A stretch of DNA of 64,000 bases, taken from NCBI GenBank assembly GCA_942491485.1, contig CALOAX010000004.1:1054001-1118000 (forward strand). Direction: 5' to 3'. This DNA comes from Desulfoluna sp942491485 (GTDB taxonomy: Bacteria > Desulfobacterota > Desulfobacteria > Desulfobacterales > Desulfolunaceae). Below, piece by piece: positions 1 to 9,217 of this stretch; position 1 is the first letter of the stretch; every line of letters starts with the position of its first letter. The notes below the pieces were generated by a model that saw nothing but the letters and a program-made list of their open reading frames with translations, was not told the DNA's origin and searched no databases. The position numbers and the translations under genes are program-made.

Positions 1-2711
1 TTGGTGACGTGATCATTCATGTCCGAGGCCAGGCTCTTTTCACGATCGCCGGACATGGCGTGGGCTGTCATGGCAACAATCGGGATATCCCCAACGCCGG
101 ATGGCAGTTTTCGAATCTCGCGTGTCGCGGTGTAGCCATCCATGACGGGCATCTGGATGTCCATGAGGACGGTGTCAAAGGGGGCTTCCTGAACTTTTTT
201 CAGTGCATCCAGGCCGTCGTTGGCCAGGGTGACAACCAGGCCAGCGTCTTCGAGGATTTCGCGGGCCACCTGCTGGTTGATCTCGTTGTCTTCCACAACA
301 AGGATTCGAGCGCCGCAAATACGTTCGATGCCATGGGTGCTTTCATCTGAGGGTCGGACCGGAGAAGACCGCCTGACTTCTTTGCCGAGGACCTCCATCA
401 CCGTATTGTACAGCATCGACTGGTTGACAGGTTTGATGAGAAACCCTTCCAACCCGAGAACCTCCACCTGGTGCATCACTTCTTCCCGCCCGTAGGCTGT
501 CACAAGAATGATGGGCGGTTTCATGGGGAGGTCCGGGTGATTCTTGATACGTCGTGAGGCCTCAATACCGCTCATGCCCGGCATCTTCCAATCCATCAAG
601 ACCAGCTCAAAAGACTGGGCTTCAATGGTCGCTTCGATGAGTTCCAGAGCTTTGGTTCCTGATCCGGCCGTTGTGACGGAAAAACCGAAGCTCTGGAGGA
701 ATATGTTGAATATTTCACGGGAGGTTGCGCTGTCGTCCACCACCAGCACCCGTTTGCCCATCAGATCTGTTGTGATGTGGTACTTTTTCTGGGGATGGCT
801 TTCATGCACGCTGAAGTTGGCGGTAAATGAAAAGGTACTGCCGATGTCAGGCTCGCTTTCCACTCGGATTTCTCCGTTCATCATTTCAACCAGGCGTTTG
901 CAGACGGTCAGGCCCAGTCCGGTGCCTCCGTATTGGCGGGTTGTGGAGGTGTCGGCTTGGGAGAAGGGTTGGAACAACCGTGCGGTCTGTTCTTTTGTCA
1001 TGCCAATCCCCGAATCACGCACGGAAAAGTGAAGTGTGACCAGGTTGTTTTTTCTCGACACCACGTTTATCGAAATGACAATTTCCCCCTCCTTCGTGAA
1101 TTTTACCGCATTGTTGGCCAGGTTAATGAGGACCTGACCCAGGCGCAAAGGGTCTCCCACCAGGTTGAGCGGTACGTCGGTGGCGACTGAAAAGAGGAGT
1201 TCCAGCTCTTTTTCCTGAGTTTTGATACCGGTTACGGCCGTCAGGTTGTCCAGCACCTCATCGAGGTGAAACTCCACACTCTCCATATCCAGCTTACCGG
1301 CTTCAATCTTTGAAAAATCGAGGATGTCATTGATGATCCCCAGAAGGGACTTGGCTGAAAGGTCTATGGTGTTGATGTAATGGAGCTGTTTTTTGGTCAG
1401 CTCTGTTTTTAACGCCAGGTGGGACATGCCGATGATGGCGTTCATGGGGGTCCTGATCTCATGGCTCATGTTGGCCAGAAAATCACTTTTGGCCTGGGTC
1501 GCCGATTCGGCGTCCTTTCTGGCCTGTTTCAGGTCTTTCACCATGGTGAGCATGGTTTGTCTGGCATTGGCAAGTTCGTCAACACGGTTTCGAAGCGCCA
1601 CTTCTCCCTGGCGGCGTTTGACACTTATGGTCGTCAGGAACCATGAGATAACGGCAATTACAATGATAAGGGCTGCTGTCGCGGATCGAATTCCTGTCTG
1701 GATATGCTGAATGTTGGCATGCAATGTCTCGGGTGAGATCCGGCCGATAACCTTCCAGTTGTAGCCCTTGGCATCCATCCATGCCCTGCTGGGTTCAAAG
1801 GGTTTTGCTGAGCCGGTGCTGGTTTTGGTTGCTTGAAAAAACGGGTAGACAGTTGCGAAGGTGAATAGCCCGTTTTTATTAGAAAACTGTCCGCAATCCC
1901 GGGCGGTGATCTGGCTCCATGCTCCTGGGAAGGCTGCGCTGAATTTTCTGTTTATCCTCTCGTCGAACATAAAGCCCCATTCATCCTGGGCCGAGGGGCC
2001 CTTTAACCAGAATCCTTCGGGGTTGATCAGCATGTAGTGAGATGACGTGCCCGGCAGGGCCAGCAGGTCAAGGAGCTTTTGCCCTAAATAGTTGAGAAGC
2101 AGGACCCCCCGCTTGCGTCCCTGGTTGTCGAACACAGGGGTACCGATTCGGATCATGGGCTTGAGGGGCTGTTCAATCTTGCCGTGCTCGATATTGAGGT
2201 CAAAGGGGGAGACGTAAACCTCGTCAGCGTCAAGGCGGTAGGCATCTTTGAAGTAGTATCGGGAGCCTTTGTTCTGCAGCTGTTCGTTCGGGACCACGGA
2301 TGGGGTTCCCGCGTTGTAATTGATCCGGATTGTTTCCATCCCCTGTTCATCGAGGAAACGGATCTGGTCGTAATCTCCCTTGACGTCGGAAAAGATCAGG
2401 TAATCCTCCCTCACACTTTCCATGAACTCTTGCTCGTTTGTGTCCAGCACCCCTTGAAGATGGCAGTTCCCGGAGAGAAGAAACAAGTCTGAGAATACCG
2501 TGTTTATATTAACGGATATCGCACGGTGGATTATCTTTACGTGGGATTCTTCTTTTTTTGCGAAGTTTCCGGCATTGTTCCGTGCAACGGTTTGCGTGAA
2601 GATCGCCGAGAGGATGAGGATGAGTGTCAGCAAGGGGAGAAACAGCATGAGGAATCGTTTGCCCACGTTCCATGTGAGGTATGTCATCAGATCTTCCAAG
2701 GATAATCTCAT
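1..2711 (-). CDS. Hybrid sensor histidine kinase with two receiver domains, 3' end cut by the window
   Basis: Membrane-bound sensor kinase that should autophosphorylate on His and relay phosphate through attached receivers. Reading the minus strand from ATG at 2711: an N-terminal membrane helix (about residues 15-35), a large extracytoplasmic Cache-like sensor region, a second membrane helix (about 330-350), a short coiled coil, then an H-box with SHEIRTPMNAI (His near 418), an ATPase N-box (LINLANNAVKFT, near 530) and a GGTGLGL glycine box. Two receivers follow, with VLVVDD/VLMDWKMPG and ILVVEDN/VLMDIQMPVMDG. The start has AGGGG about 9 nt upstream and an in-frame stop just before it. The frame stays open to base 1, so the C-terminus is missing; an Hpt domain could follow. 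Domain order is seen; the stimulus is unknown. Confidence 0.93.
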   Translation of the reverse strand, partial: MRLSLEDLMTYLTWNVGKRFLMLFLPLLTLILILSAIFTQTVARNNAGNFAKKEESHVKIIHRAISVNINTVFSDLFLLSGNCHLQGVLDTNEQEFMESVREDYLIFSDVKGDYDQIRFLDEQGMETIRINYNAGTPSVVPNEQLQNKGSRYYFKDAYRLDADEVYVSPFDLNIEHGKIEQPLKPMIRIGTPVFDNQGRKRGVLLLNYLGQKLLDLLALPGTSSHYMLINPEGFWLKGPSAQDEWGFMFDERINRKFSAAFPGAWSQITARDCGQFSNKNGLFTFATVYPFFQATKTSTGSAKPFEPSRAWMDAKGYNWKVIGRISPETLHANIQHIQTGIRSATAALIIVIAVISWFLTTISVKRRQGEVALRNRVDELANARQTMLTMVKDLKQARKDAESATQAKSDFLANMSHEIRTPMNAIIGMSHLALKTELTKKQLHYINTIDLSAKSLLGIINDILDFSKIEAGKLDMESVEFHLDEVLDNLTAVTGIKTQEKELELLFSVATDVPLNLVGDPLRLGQVLINLANNAVKFTKEGEIVISINVVSRKNNLVTLHFSVRDSGIGMTKEQTARLFQPFSQADTSTTRQYGGTGLGLTVCKRLVEMMNGEIRVESEPDIGSTFSFTANFSVHESHPQKKYHITTDLMGKRVLVVDDSATSREIFNIFLQSFGFSVTTAGSGTKALELIEATIEAQSFELVLMDWKMPGMSGIEASRRIKNHPDLPMKPPIILVTAYGREEVMHQVEVLGLEGFLIKPVNQSMLYNTVMEVLGKEVRRSSPVRPSDESTHGIERICGARILVVEDNEINQQVAREILEDAGLVVTLANDGLDALKKVQEAPFDTVLMDIQMPVMDGYTATREIRKLPSGVGDIPIVAMTAHAMSGDREKSLASDMNDHVT

Positions 2712-3122
2712 GTGGGGCTACCCCTGATGAATCGGTTCTTGAATCTGCCAATGGCGACGACCCATAGTGCTGTGGAGATGTGGGGGCAGGGTGGTGACGG
2801 CACAAAGGCTGAGTTCTGCTGCCTGTCAGAGGCAACATTGGGCTGATACATGGCGATTATTGCAAACGGGCGGGTGTTATTCTAATGATATCATTCTGAA
2901 TTCAAAGGATAAAGAAAAAGCGTTCGCCATGGGCCAAGGCCTTAGGGAAACGGTGGGTTTAATACAAGGCAGGGTGATGTATCGAGGTGGATGGGGTGGT
3001 GTGGGGGCGCAGAGAACCCGTTGACCGATCAGGTCGTGTGTATGGCCTCCGGGAGGGGCACCGGAGGCAATGTTGAGCTGAATCAGGTTCCTTTATGGAG
3101 CTGTTCGTTGCGTTACCCCTTT
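2712..3122. other. Intergenic region upstream of the hybrid kinase gene
   Basis: About 410 bases between two minus-strand regulatory genes, with no convincing ORF. It holds a perfect 12-bp palindrome AATGATATCATT at 2884-2895. On the minus strand a loose promoter-like pair overlaps it (TTGAAT then TAGAAT, about 15 bp apart), so the palindrome could be an operator for the kinase gene. This is weak evidence. Confidence 0.4.
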
Positions 3123-4760
3123 TCAGCTTTTTGCGATTTGGGCCGTGGCCCCGGAAAGGGACTCCCGGGCTTCAAGAATCAGTGTTTCTGCGGTGCCCGG
3201 AGTTCCAGCGACGAGAATACCGGTACCCGAACTCAAGGTGAGGTTGAACCGGAAGGCATTGTAGAGGAACTCTTTTTGGGTGATGGTCTCTGTGAATCGC
3301 TGGGAGATGCGCGGCACCTCTGTAACGGTGATGCCGTTCAGGAGAACAGCAAAGGTCGCGTGATCGAAACGACCGGCCAGATCACCTGTGCGGATCATGT
3401 CTCCCAAGAGGCTTCCCAGGCTTCCCATGACCATGTCACCGGCCTCTACGCCGTAGGTGGAAATGACCTCATCATAATTGTCGAGCTGCATAAGGAGAAG
3501 AGCGAGACCCTGCCCCCGCCGGTGGGCGCGGCTGACGTCCCGGAGAAGAAGGTTTTCAAAGCATTGACGTGTGTAAAGGCCGGTGCGCGGGTCCCTGAGT
3601 GAGGCTTCGTCGGTACGGTCCATGGCTGCAAGGGTTGATCCGGGCAGCACGGCATCCAGGGCCCGGTGGAGAAGGGTTCGGATGGTCTCCGGTGTGATGA
3701 GGGACCTCCCCAGTACCTCAAAGGCCCCCTGGCGGATGAGACGTGAGGTGGTGAGTTTGTCCGTCCCTTCCGAGATGATCACAAAAGGCGGTGTTTTTGA
3801 GGGGATCGAGTGGCCTTGGGCGACTCCTTCCCCGGGGCCGTCGGGCAGGTTCTGTGAGACAAAGAGAAGGTCTCGGCTCTCCATGTCAAGGGCGCTTCTT
3901 GCCCCTTTGGCATCGGCCACACATGCGATGTCCAGGCGATTCAGGGTTGAAAGGGCGATCCTCAGTGGGGAGCCTTCGTGGCCGTCTTCGCCCACAATAA
4001 GGATTTTTACCGTCTGATCGAGGTTGATGATGGATGCGTCACCGGCATAGTCGAGGGTGTCGTCCACATGGAGGGTCTGGATTTTTCGGATGATTTCGGC
4101 GATTCGTCGGCCGGATTCATCAATACGGTCCACGTACACAGGCAGCTTTTCGGGCGTTCCTTTGTGGAGGTTCATCAACTGGATATTGCCCTGAAGGGCC
4201 ATAAGGGGTTGGCTCAGCTCATGGGCCATGGCACCGGCCATCTGCAAAAGCACCTTCAGGCGCTCCTCCTGGAGTATCTTTTTCTGCTGAGCCTGGATTT
4301 GAGAGTTGGCCTCTCTTAATGTCGCAACCGTTTCGGTGAGCTCCTGTGTGGTGGCTACCAGGGATTGCTGGTACTCGTGGAGTTCGAGAAAGACGTTTAC
4401 TTTTCGGGTGAGTGTTTCGAGCTCCAGGGGCTTGGAGAGGTAGTCCACGGCTCCTGCATCGAACCCTTTGAAGACATGCCGGGTTTCGGTATTGATGGCG
4501 GTGACGAAGATGATGGGAATGCGGCAGGTAGTCGGGTTGCCCCGGATGAGCTCGGCGGTTTCAAAACCATCCATCCCCGGCATTTGCACATCCATGAGAA
4601 TCAGGGCCACCGGGTGGTCCAGGAGGATGCTTAAGGCCTGGTTGCCTGATGAAGCCGTGAGGATCGAAAGGTTGGGACGTGTCAGCGCTTGTTCAAGGGC
4701 GAGCAGGTTCGCTTTCCGGTCGTCCACCAGCAATATTTGTTGGGTTGCATGTTCCATCAT
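3123..4760 (-). CDS. Response regulator with degenerate second receiver and degenerate GGDEF domain
   Basis: A 545-aa cytoplasmic signalling protein. Residues 8-125 form an intact receiver (acidic pair DD at 13-14, phospho-acceptor Asp57 in LILMDVQMPG, Lys110). A coiled coil leads to a DHp-like helix with AMAHELSQPL (His180), but no ATPase domain follows. Instead there is a second receiver-like fold in which the acceptor Asp is lost (LLFVSQNLPDG). The C-terminal domain resembles GGDEF proteins (DPRTGLYTRQCFENLL), but the signature is replaced by DHATF, so cyclase activity is unlikely. The start is ATGATG, with GGAG about 11 nt upstream. It lies directly upstream of the hybrid kinase on the same strand and may be its partner. 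The output mode is unknown; phosphorylation-dependent protein binding is one possibility. Confidence 0.85.
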   Translation of the reverse strand: MMEHATQQILLVDDRKANLLALEQALTRPNLSILTASSGNQALSILLDHPVALILMDVQMPGMDGFETAELIRGNPTTCRIPIIFVTAINTETRHVFKGFDAGAVDYLSKPLELETLTRKVNVFLELHEYQQSLVATTQELTETVATLREANSQIQAQQKKILQEERLKVLLQMAGAMAHELSQPLMALQGNIQLMNLHKGTPEKLPVYVDRIDESGRRIAEIIRKIQTLHVDDTLDYAGDASIINLDQTVKILIVGEDGHEGSPLRIALSTLNRLDIACVADAKGARSALDMESRDLLFVSQNLPDGPGEGVAQGHSIPSKTPPFVIISEGTDKLTTSRLIRQGAFEVLGRSLITPETIRTLLHRALDAVLPGSTLAAMDRTDEASLRDPRTGLYTRQCFENLLLRDVSRAHRRGQGLALLLMQLDNYDEVISTYGVEAGDMVMGSLGSLLGDMIRTGDLAGRFDHATFAVLLNGITVTEVPRISQRFTETITQKEFLYNAFRFNLTLSSGTGILVAGTPGTAETLILEARESLSGATAQIAKS

Positions 4761-5283
4761 GGTCTAAACACTCCGGAGGGCCATCGCCTTGTTCATTGAC
4801 TGGAGGCATTATGGGGCGGTAAGGCCCGTTATTTTACGTTGTCTAATCATCGACATTTCCAGGCGGAAACTGGAGTTAAAAATGGAAAAAAGATGCATCT
4901 GAAAGTAGCGGTGGGCCTTAAGGACGGGCGTTTTCATGGGATCCTGACGGATGGGGATATATCGTTTTATCAACGTCACCATTCAGATCCTAAAAACCTG
5001 TTGATTACACATGTTGAATGCTTAACCCCGATAGGCCCGCCGGAGGCACCAGCTGAATAGATACGGATCAACAAAAGGGGCACCGGCTGGGGCATGCCGG
5101 CAGGTGAAAAGAAAGGGGGAAGCTCCATGCAAAGGGCTTCCCCCTTTTTATCCATGCTGAAAAAACATGTGAAAACAATCAGGTGGGCAAGACGTAGTGT
5201 TGTTTCACTGGGGCCAATGGGCAGGCCCCGTCCACGAATATGGCCGGCCTGAGGAACCCAGGACGGTCAACCTCGCGAATTGA
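4761..5283. other. Intergenic region with terminator and one doubtful small ORF
   Basis: About 520 bases with no confident gene. A 73-codon plus-strand frame (4839-5060) has no good ribosome binding site. Its last codons run into CCGCCGGAGGCA, the end sequence of the repeat family seen later, so it was not called. A strong hairpin terminator is annotated separately at 5112-5149. Confidence 0.5.
5112..5149. terminator. Hairpin terminator downstream of the GlmS-like gene
   Basis: A 9-bp perfect stem, GGGGGAAGC (5115-5123) with GCTTCCCCC (5136-5144), 12-nt loop, T-run on the plus strand (5145-5149). On the minus strand the stem is followed by TTTCTTTT, so it should also stop transcription leaving the GlmS-like gene, which ends 135 bases away. 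Probably bidirectional. Confidence 0.75.
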
Positions 5284-8200
5284 TTATTCCTGGGGTTGCT
5301 TTTTGTCCAGGGCTTCGCCCATTTTTTCGCCAATTTTCTCGGCGGAGAGGCCGAACAGGTTGTCGATGGTGATGAGCTCAAGGAAGGAATCATCCCAGGT
5401 GTAGCCGCTTTCCTGCATGATGTTCCGGATCCGCTCGTGCTTCCCGCCCAGGGCCTTTGATTTGGCGTGGAGGGGAATGCGTCCCTCTTTGAACGTGACG
5501 TTGAGGGAGAGGATAAACTCAATGACGTTGGCCTCTTTTGAGAGCACCGGAATGATGAGGGTGTTCTTGTCGTCCTTGTTGCCCTTGCCGATAAAGACAT
5601 TGCCCTCGCGAACGATGATGCTTTTGGTTCCCTTGAGGCGGGGGTCGCTCTCCACGCGGGAGGTGATGTCGGTGAAGATCCCGTCTTTCTCTACCAGTGA
5701 GATGGTGGACTCGGGCGTGGCTTCACCAAGGAGGTTCAGGCCCTCGACGCGGTAGAGAAGAGATCCCATGATGCCGGAGATGACTCCCTGCAGGTTTCGG
5801 AGAACCAGTACGTTGGTGCTGGTGAGTTGGGGAAGGGTAATGCCCCTGCGTGCCAGCTCATCAAAAAGAACACCTTCAAAGGTCTCTGTGATGCGGCTGG
5901 TCCCCACGGTGACGGTTTTTGCCTGATGCTTGATGGCGTCCACCGGTCTTGCCATGGCATTGATGGCGCTTGAAAAGCACTCGAAGAGCTTGTCCAGCAT
6001 GTTGGACGGGGTGCCCTTGCAGCTGAAGTCGAGCTCAAAATCCGCCGAGGGGAGTTTGCCTGCCAGGTATTTCAGCAGCAGGGTGATGTCTGAGGCGGTG
6101 TTGAAGCCGAGGATGGGGGGCAGCTTTCCATCTCGACGACTGATACGGAAATCTTTGTAGATCTCCGTGATCTTCTCCCGGAAATCCTTTTCCAGGATGA
6201 TCTCATACAGGTTCATCCCCTTGGTTTCAAACCGCTTGATGACCTTTTGGATTCCTTTGCGGTGGTCGTACATGACCCGGGATCCCTCGTTGATGGAGAG
6301 CGCCGCGTAGTAACCCCAGATGTGCCCGGCCAGGGTGTTGACCACCGGGGCGAGGTGCTCAGGGAGGTGGGGAACGTGGAAAATGCTTTCCGCATAGCCG
6401 TTGAATCGTTCCTCCCCTTCGCTGGCGATGACGATGGGAATGGCTTTGTGGGCGTGGAAGATGGCGGTGTCTTTTATAATGTCCCCCAGGACACTTTCCC
6501 GGGTGCCGGCGGCGCAAACGATGATCAGGGGCTCCGAGGAGAGGTCGATGTGTTTTTTGTCCTCCACGAAGTCACTGGAGATGGTTTTGTAGCAGAGCTC
6601 ACTGAGCTTGATGCGGATTTCGTCGGCAGAGGCTTTGTTGGCTCCGCTGCCCACGGCCGCCCAGTAGGTTTTAGCGATGGCGTGGGTAAAGGCCGACTTT
6701 TTGAACTCCTCGGTCATGGTAAGGACTTTTCGCATTTTCGGGGGCAGGCCGAGAAGCTCACGTATCTCTTCTGAGATGAAGCGGGGATCGCGTTTTCCAG
6801 TCTCGGAGGCCAGGTGCAGGCCAATAAGGGCCCCGGCCACGATCTGAGAGTAGAAGGCCTTGGTGGATGCCACGCTCATCTCGATGTCCCGGCCACTGCT
6901 GGTGTAGACCACCCCGTCCACCTTGAAGGTGAGGTCTGAGTCGCGTCGGTTGACAATGGCAAGGGTTGCGGCCCCTCTGCCCTTGACCATGTCCACCGCA
7001 AGGTTGGTGTCGGTGGTGGTGCCGGACTGGCTGATGGCAATGACCAGGGCATCGGCCATGGTGTCGCCGTCTCCGGTTCCCATCATAAAGCCGGAGAGCT
7101 CCGAGGCTTTTAAGGGGCAGATCTGGATGGAGGGATCTCCCAGATAGTGGGTGAAGAGATGGGCAATGGCCTGGGCCGCGATGCCTGCTGTCCCCTGCCC
7201 CACGAGGAAGATGCGCCTGATGGATCCTTCAGTGATGCGCTTGATGATGGCGGCAGGAATGGCCTCTTCGTTCAGCACGGTGTTGCAGAGTCCCTCGTCC
7301 CCTTCGATTTTCCATCGGTTTTGCAGGGTCTTTTCCACAGAGTCCGGGGATTCGGAGATCTCTTTGAGAAAGTAGTGGGGAAAGTTCTGGCGGTCGATGT
7401 CCCGGCTGGTGATCTCCGTCTCCATGACGGAGGATTCGGTGACATCAATGGGGGTGCCGTCGTAGTGATAGGAGCGGATACCCGCCTCTGCCCCGTCGAC
7501 CCTTGCTTTGGTGCCGTCAAGGATCATGATCTGCCCGGAGACGGGGCTGCCGTCTTTTCCGGTAATGACCTTCTCGCCGTTGAGTTTGATGAACCGGGAG
7601 GTCTCCTCCACAAACCCGTAGACCTCTGAGACGGCGATGTAGTGGTCGTCGGCAATTCCCACGAAGAGAGCCTGGCCGCTGCCCTTCTGGGCAAGAAAGA
7701 GTTTTCCCGGGGCCAGGTCGGTCTGCATGGTGATGGCGTGGGATCCCTGGAAGTCGTTGACGGCAAGGCGGAAGGCCTCTTCGATGTCGTGCCCGGCCTT
7801 GAGGTGGGTCTCCACCTGCATGGGGATCACCTTGGTGTCCGTGGTGATCTCTTTTTGAAGGGTGTCGAACCGATCTTCGTACTCCCCTTTAAGGGGAACG
7901 TGGTTGTCGATGTCCCCGTTTAAGCTGACGTGGATGATTCCGGAACGGGGGATCCGGCCGTCGGTGTTCTGGTTGTCCACAGGGTGGCAGTTTGCATCGG
8001 TGATGGCGCCCACCGAAGCCCAGCGGGTGTGGGAAGAGACGGTGAAATCACTGCGTGAAAAGGATGCCACGACCTTCAGGAGAAGGTCGATTCGGATCTG
8101 TCGTTTCAGAAAATCGACGTTGTCGCCCAGGCTGCCGATCTCTGCCGCTCTTTTGTAGACAAAGGCAATGGAGGTTGTGTTTTTTCCCTCTTCGACGGCC

Positions 8201-9006
8201 ACGGTATTGTTGAGAAGGGTGTCCCCTGAGGAACGCTCGGTAAGCCCTTCATCCAGGCCCTGCTTCTGCAGATAGGCTGCGACTGTTTTCCAATCCTTAT
8301 TGGAAAAGGTGAACATCACTGAGATGCCAGCGGAGTCGCGTCCCCTTACCTCCAGCCGGTTGATGGCGTTCAGGGTGGTGTTGATTTTTTTGTAAGGGGC
8401 AATCCATCCGTTTCCGGACTGAAGAAGTTCGGCACCGGCAAGGTCCTGGACCTTTTTTACGTTTTCAAGGGTCTCCTGGGACAGGGACCAGGCGATGTCT
8501 TTGAGCCGCTCTATGGAGCCGGCCACGGCGTCGGTGTCGGAAGGGGAGAGAAATCCGGCTTTCTGGGAGAAGGCCTCCTCTTCACGCACAAGAAGCTCTC
8601 GGGCTGCGGTTGCCGCCTGGGTGAGGAGATCCAGGTTGGCCTTTTTTAAAATAAGGCTGGCGAAAAAATGATCCCCTTTAAGACGGTTGGCATCGCTCAG
8701 AAGGGATGCCACCTGGCGGGGCCCACCGAGGTAGTCGCCGGCAAGGTCTCCCTGATTCTCCATGAGGCAGAGAAGTCCCTGTGCGGACATGGCGTTTATG
8801 GCATCCATAAGAGATGGCATGGGGGCCTCGGAGGCGCTGCGTTCAAAGGAGACAAGACCTGCCAGGCCGCAGTGCAGGGTGGTGGGTGCATATGGAAAAA
8901 GAACCCAGGCATCGCCGGTGAGCCCCTGGGGGCGCCTGCCGATGCAGACGGTGGCGTTGAACATAGAGCGTAGGGCGGTCAAAGGGCGTGAGAGCGTCGA
9001 TGTCAT
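5284..9006 (-). CDS. Very long GlmS-like protein: glutamine amidotransferase plus two SIS domains
   Basis: 1240 aa, about twice the length of ordinary glucosamine-6-phosphate synthase. A class II amidotransferase domain is recognisable: HCGLAGLVSF (Cys46, equivalent to the N-terminal Cys of GlmS), RGRDSAGIS (221-229), HTRWASVG (326-333) and LNGDIDNH (362-369). About 150 extra residues lie between the Cys and RGRDSAG. Two sugar-isomerase (SIS) repeats follow (GQGTAGIAAQ and ISQSGTTTDT in the first), then roughly 250 residues with no assigned domain. ATG 9006 has GGAG 9 nt upstream. Because the nucleophile must be N-terminal, activity would require removal of a 45-residue propeptide, as known for glutamate synthase. 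The likely role is amino-sugar synthesis for cell wall and LPS; the exact substrate is uncertain. It follows a penicillin-binding protein gene. Confidence 0.82.
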   Translation of the reverse strand: MTSTLSRPLTALRSMFNATVCIGRRPQGLTGDAWVLFPYAPTTLHCGLAGLVSFERSASEAPMPSLMDAINAMSAQGLLCLMENQGDLAGDYLGGPRQVASLLSDANRLKGDHFFASLILKKANLDLLTQAATAARELLVREEEAFSQKAGFLSPSDTDAVAGSIERLKDIAWSLSQETLENVKKVQDLAGAELLQSGNGWIAPYKKINTTLNAINRLEVRGRDSAGISVMFTFSNKDWKTVAAYLQKQGLDEGLTERSSGDTLLNNTVAVEEGKNTTSIAFVYKRAAEIGSLGDNVDFLKRQIRIDLLLKVVASFSRSDFTVSSHTRWASVGAITDANCHPVDNQNTDGRIPRSGIIHVSLNGDIDNHVPLKGEYEDRFDTLQKEITTDTKVIPMQVETHLKAGHDIEEAFRLAVNDFQGSHAITMQTDLAPGKLFLAQKGSGQALFVGIADDHYIAVSEVYGFVEETSRFIKLNGEKVITGKDGSPVSGQIMILDGTKARVDGAEAGIRSYHYDGTPIDVTESSVMETEITSRDIDRQNFPHYFLKEISESPDSVEKTLQNRWKIEGDEGLCNTVLNEEAIPAAIIKRITEGSIRRIFLVGQGTAGIAAQAIAHLFTHYLGDPSIQICPLKASELSGFMMGTGDGDTMADALVIAISQSGTTTDTNLAVDMVKGRGAATLAIVNRRDSDLTFKVDGVVYTSSGRDIEMSVASTKAFYSQIVAGALIGLHLASETGKRDPRFISEEIRELLGLPPKMRKVLTMTEEFKKSAFTHAIAKTYWAAVGSGANKASADEIRIKLSELCYKTISSDFVEDKKHIDLSSEPLIIVCAAGTRESVLGDIIKDTAIFHAHKAIPIVIASEGEERFNGYAESIFHVPHLPEHLAPVVNTLAGHIWGYYAALSINEGSRVMYDHRKGIQKVIKRFETKGMNLYEIILEKDFREKITEIYKDFRISRRDGKLPPILGFNTASDITLLLKYLAGKLPSADFELDFSCKGTPSNMLDKLFECFSSAINAMARPVDAIKHQAKTVTVGTSRITETFEGVLFDELARRGITLPQLTSTNVLVLRNLQGVISGIMGSLLYRVEGLNLLGEATPESTISLVEKDGIFTDITSRVESDPRLKGTKSIIVREGNVFIGKGNKDDKNTLIIPVLSKEANVIEFILSLNVTFKEGRIPLHAKSKALGGKHERIRNIMQESGYTWDDSFLELITIDNLFGLSAEKIGEKMGEALDKKQPQE

Positions 9007-9217
9007 GGGCAGATTCTCCGATGATGTATATGGGGCGCCTGTTATCCTGGGACGGCCATCAGGCCGGGGCGCGAGTCCTCTATGGGTGGGCTCCGTTGTG
9101 ATGGTCCGGAGCGGCTGTTTGATTTTTGTCTGTTCTTTGCAGCCCGTCCATGGGCTGAAGGTTTCAAGCCTTATACCACACCTCCATGGGGCGGGCCTCG
9201 AAAAAGTGAGCGGCTTT

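Noticed and set aside
4839..5060. 73-codon plus-strand ORF
   Set aside because: No convincing ribosome binding site, no recognisable fold, and its last codons fall in a repeat-end sequence.
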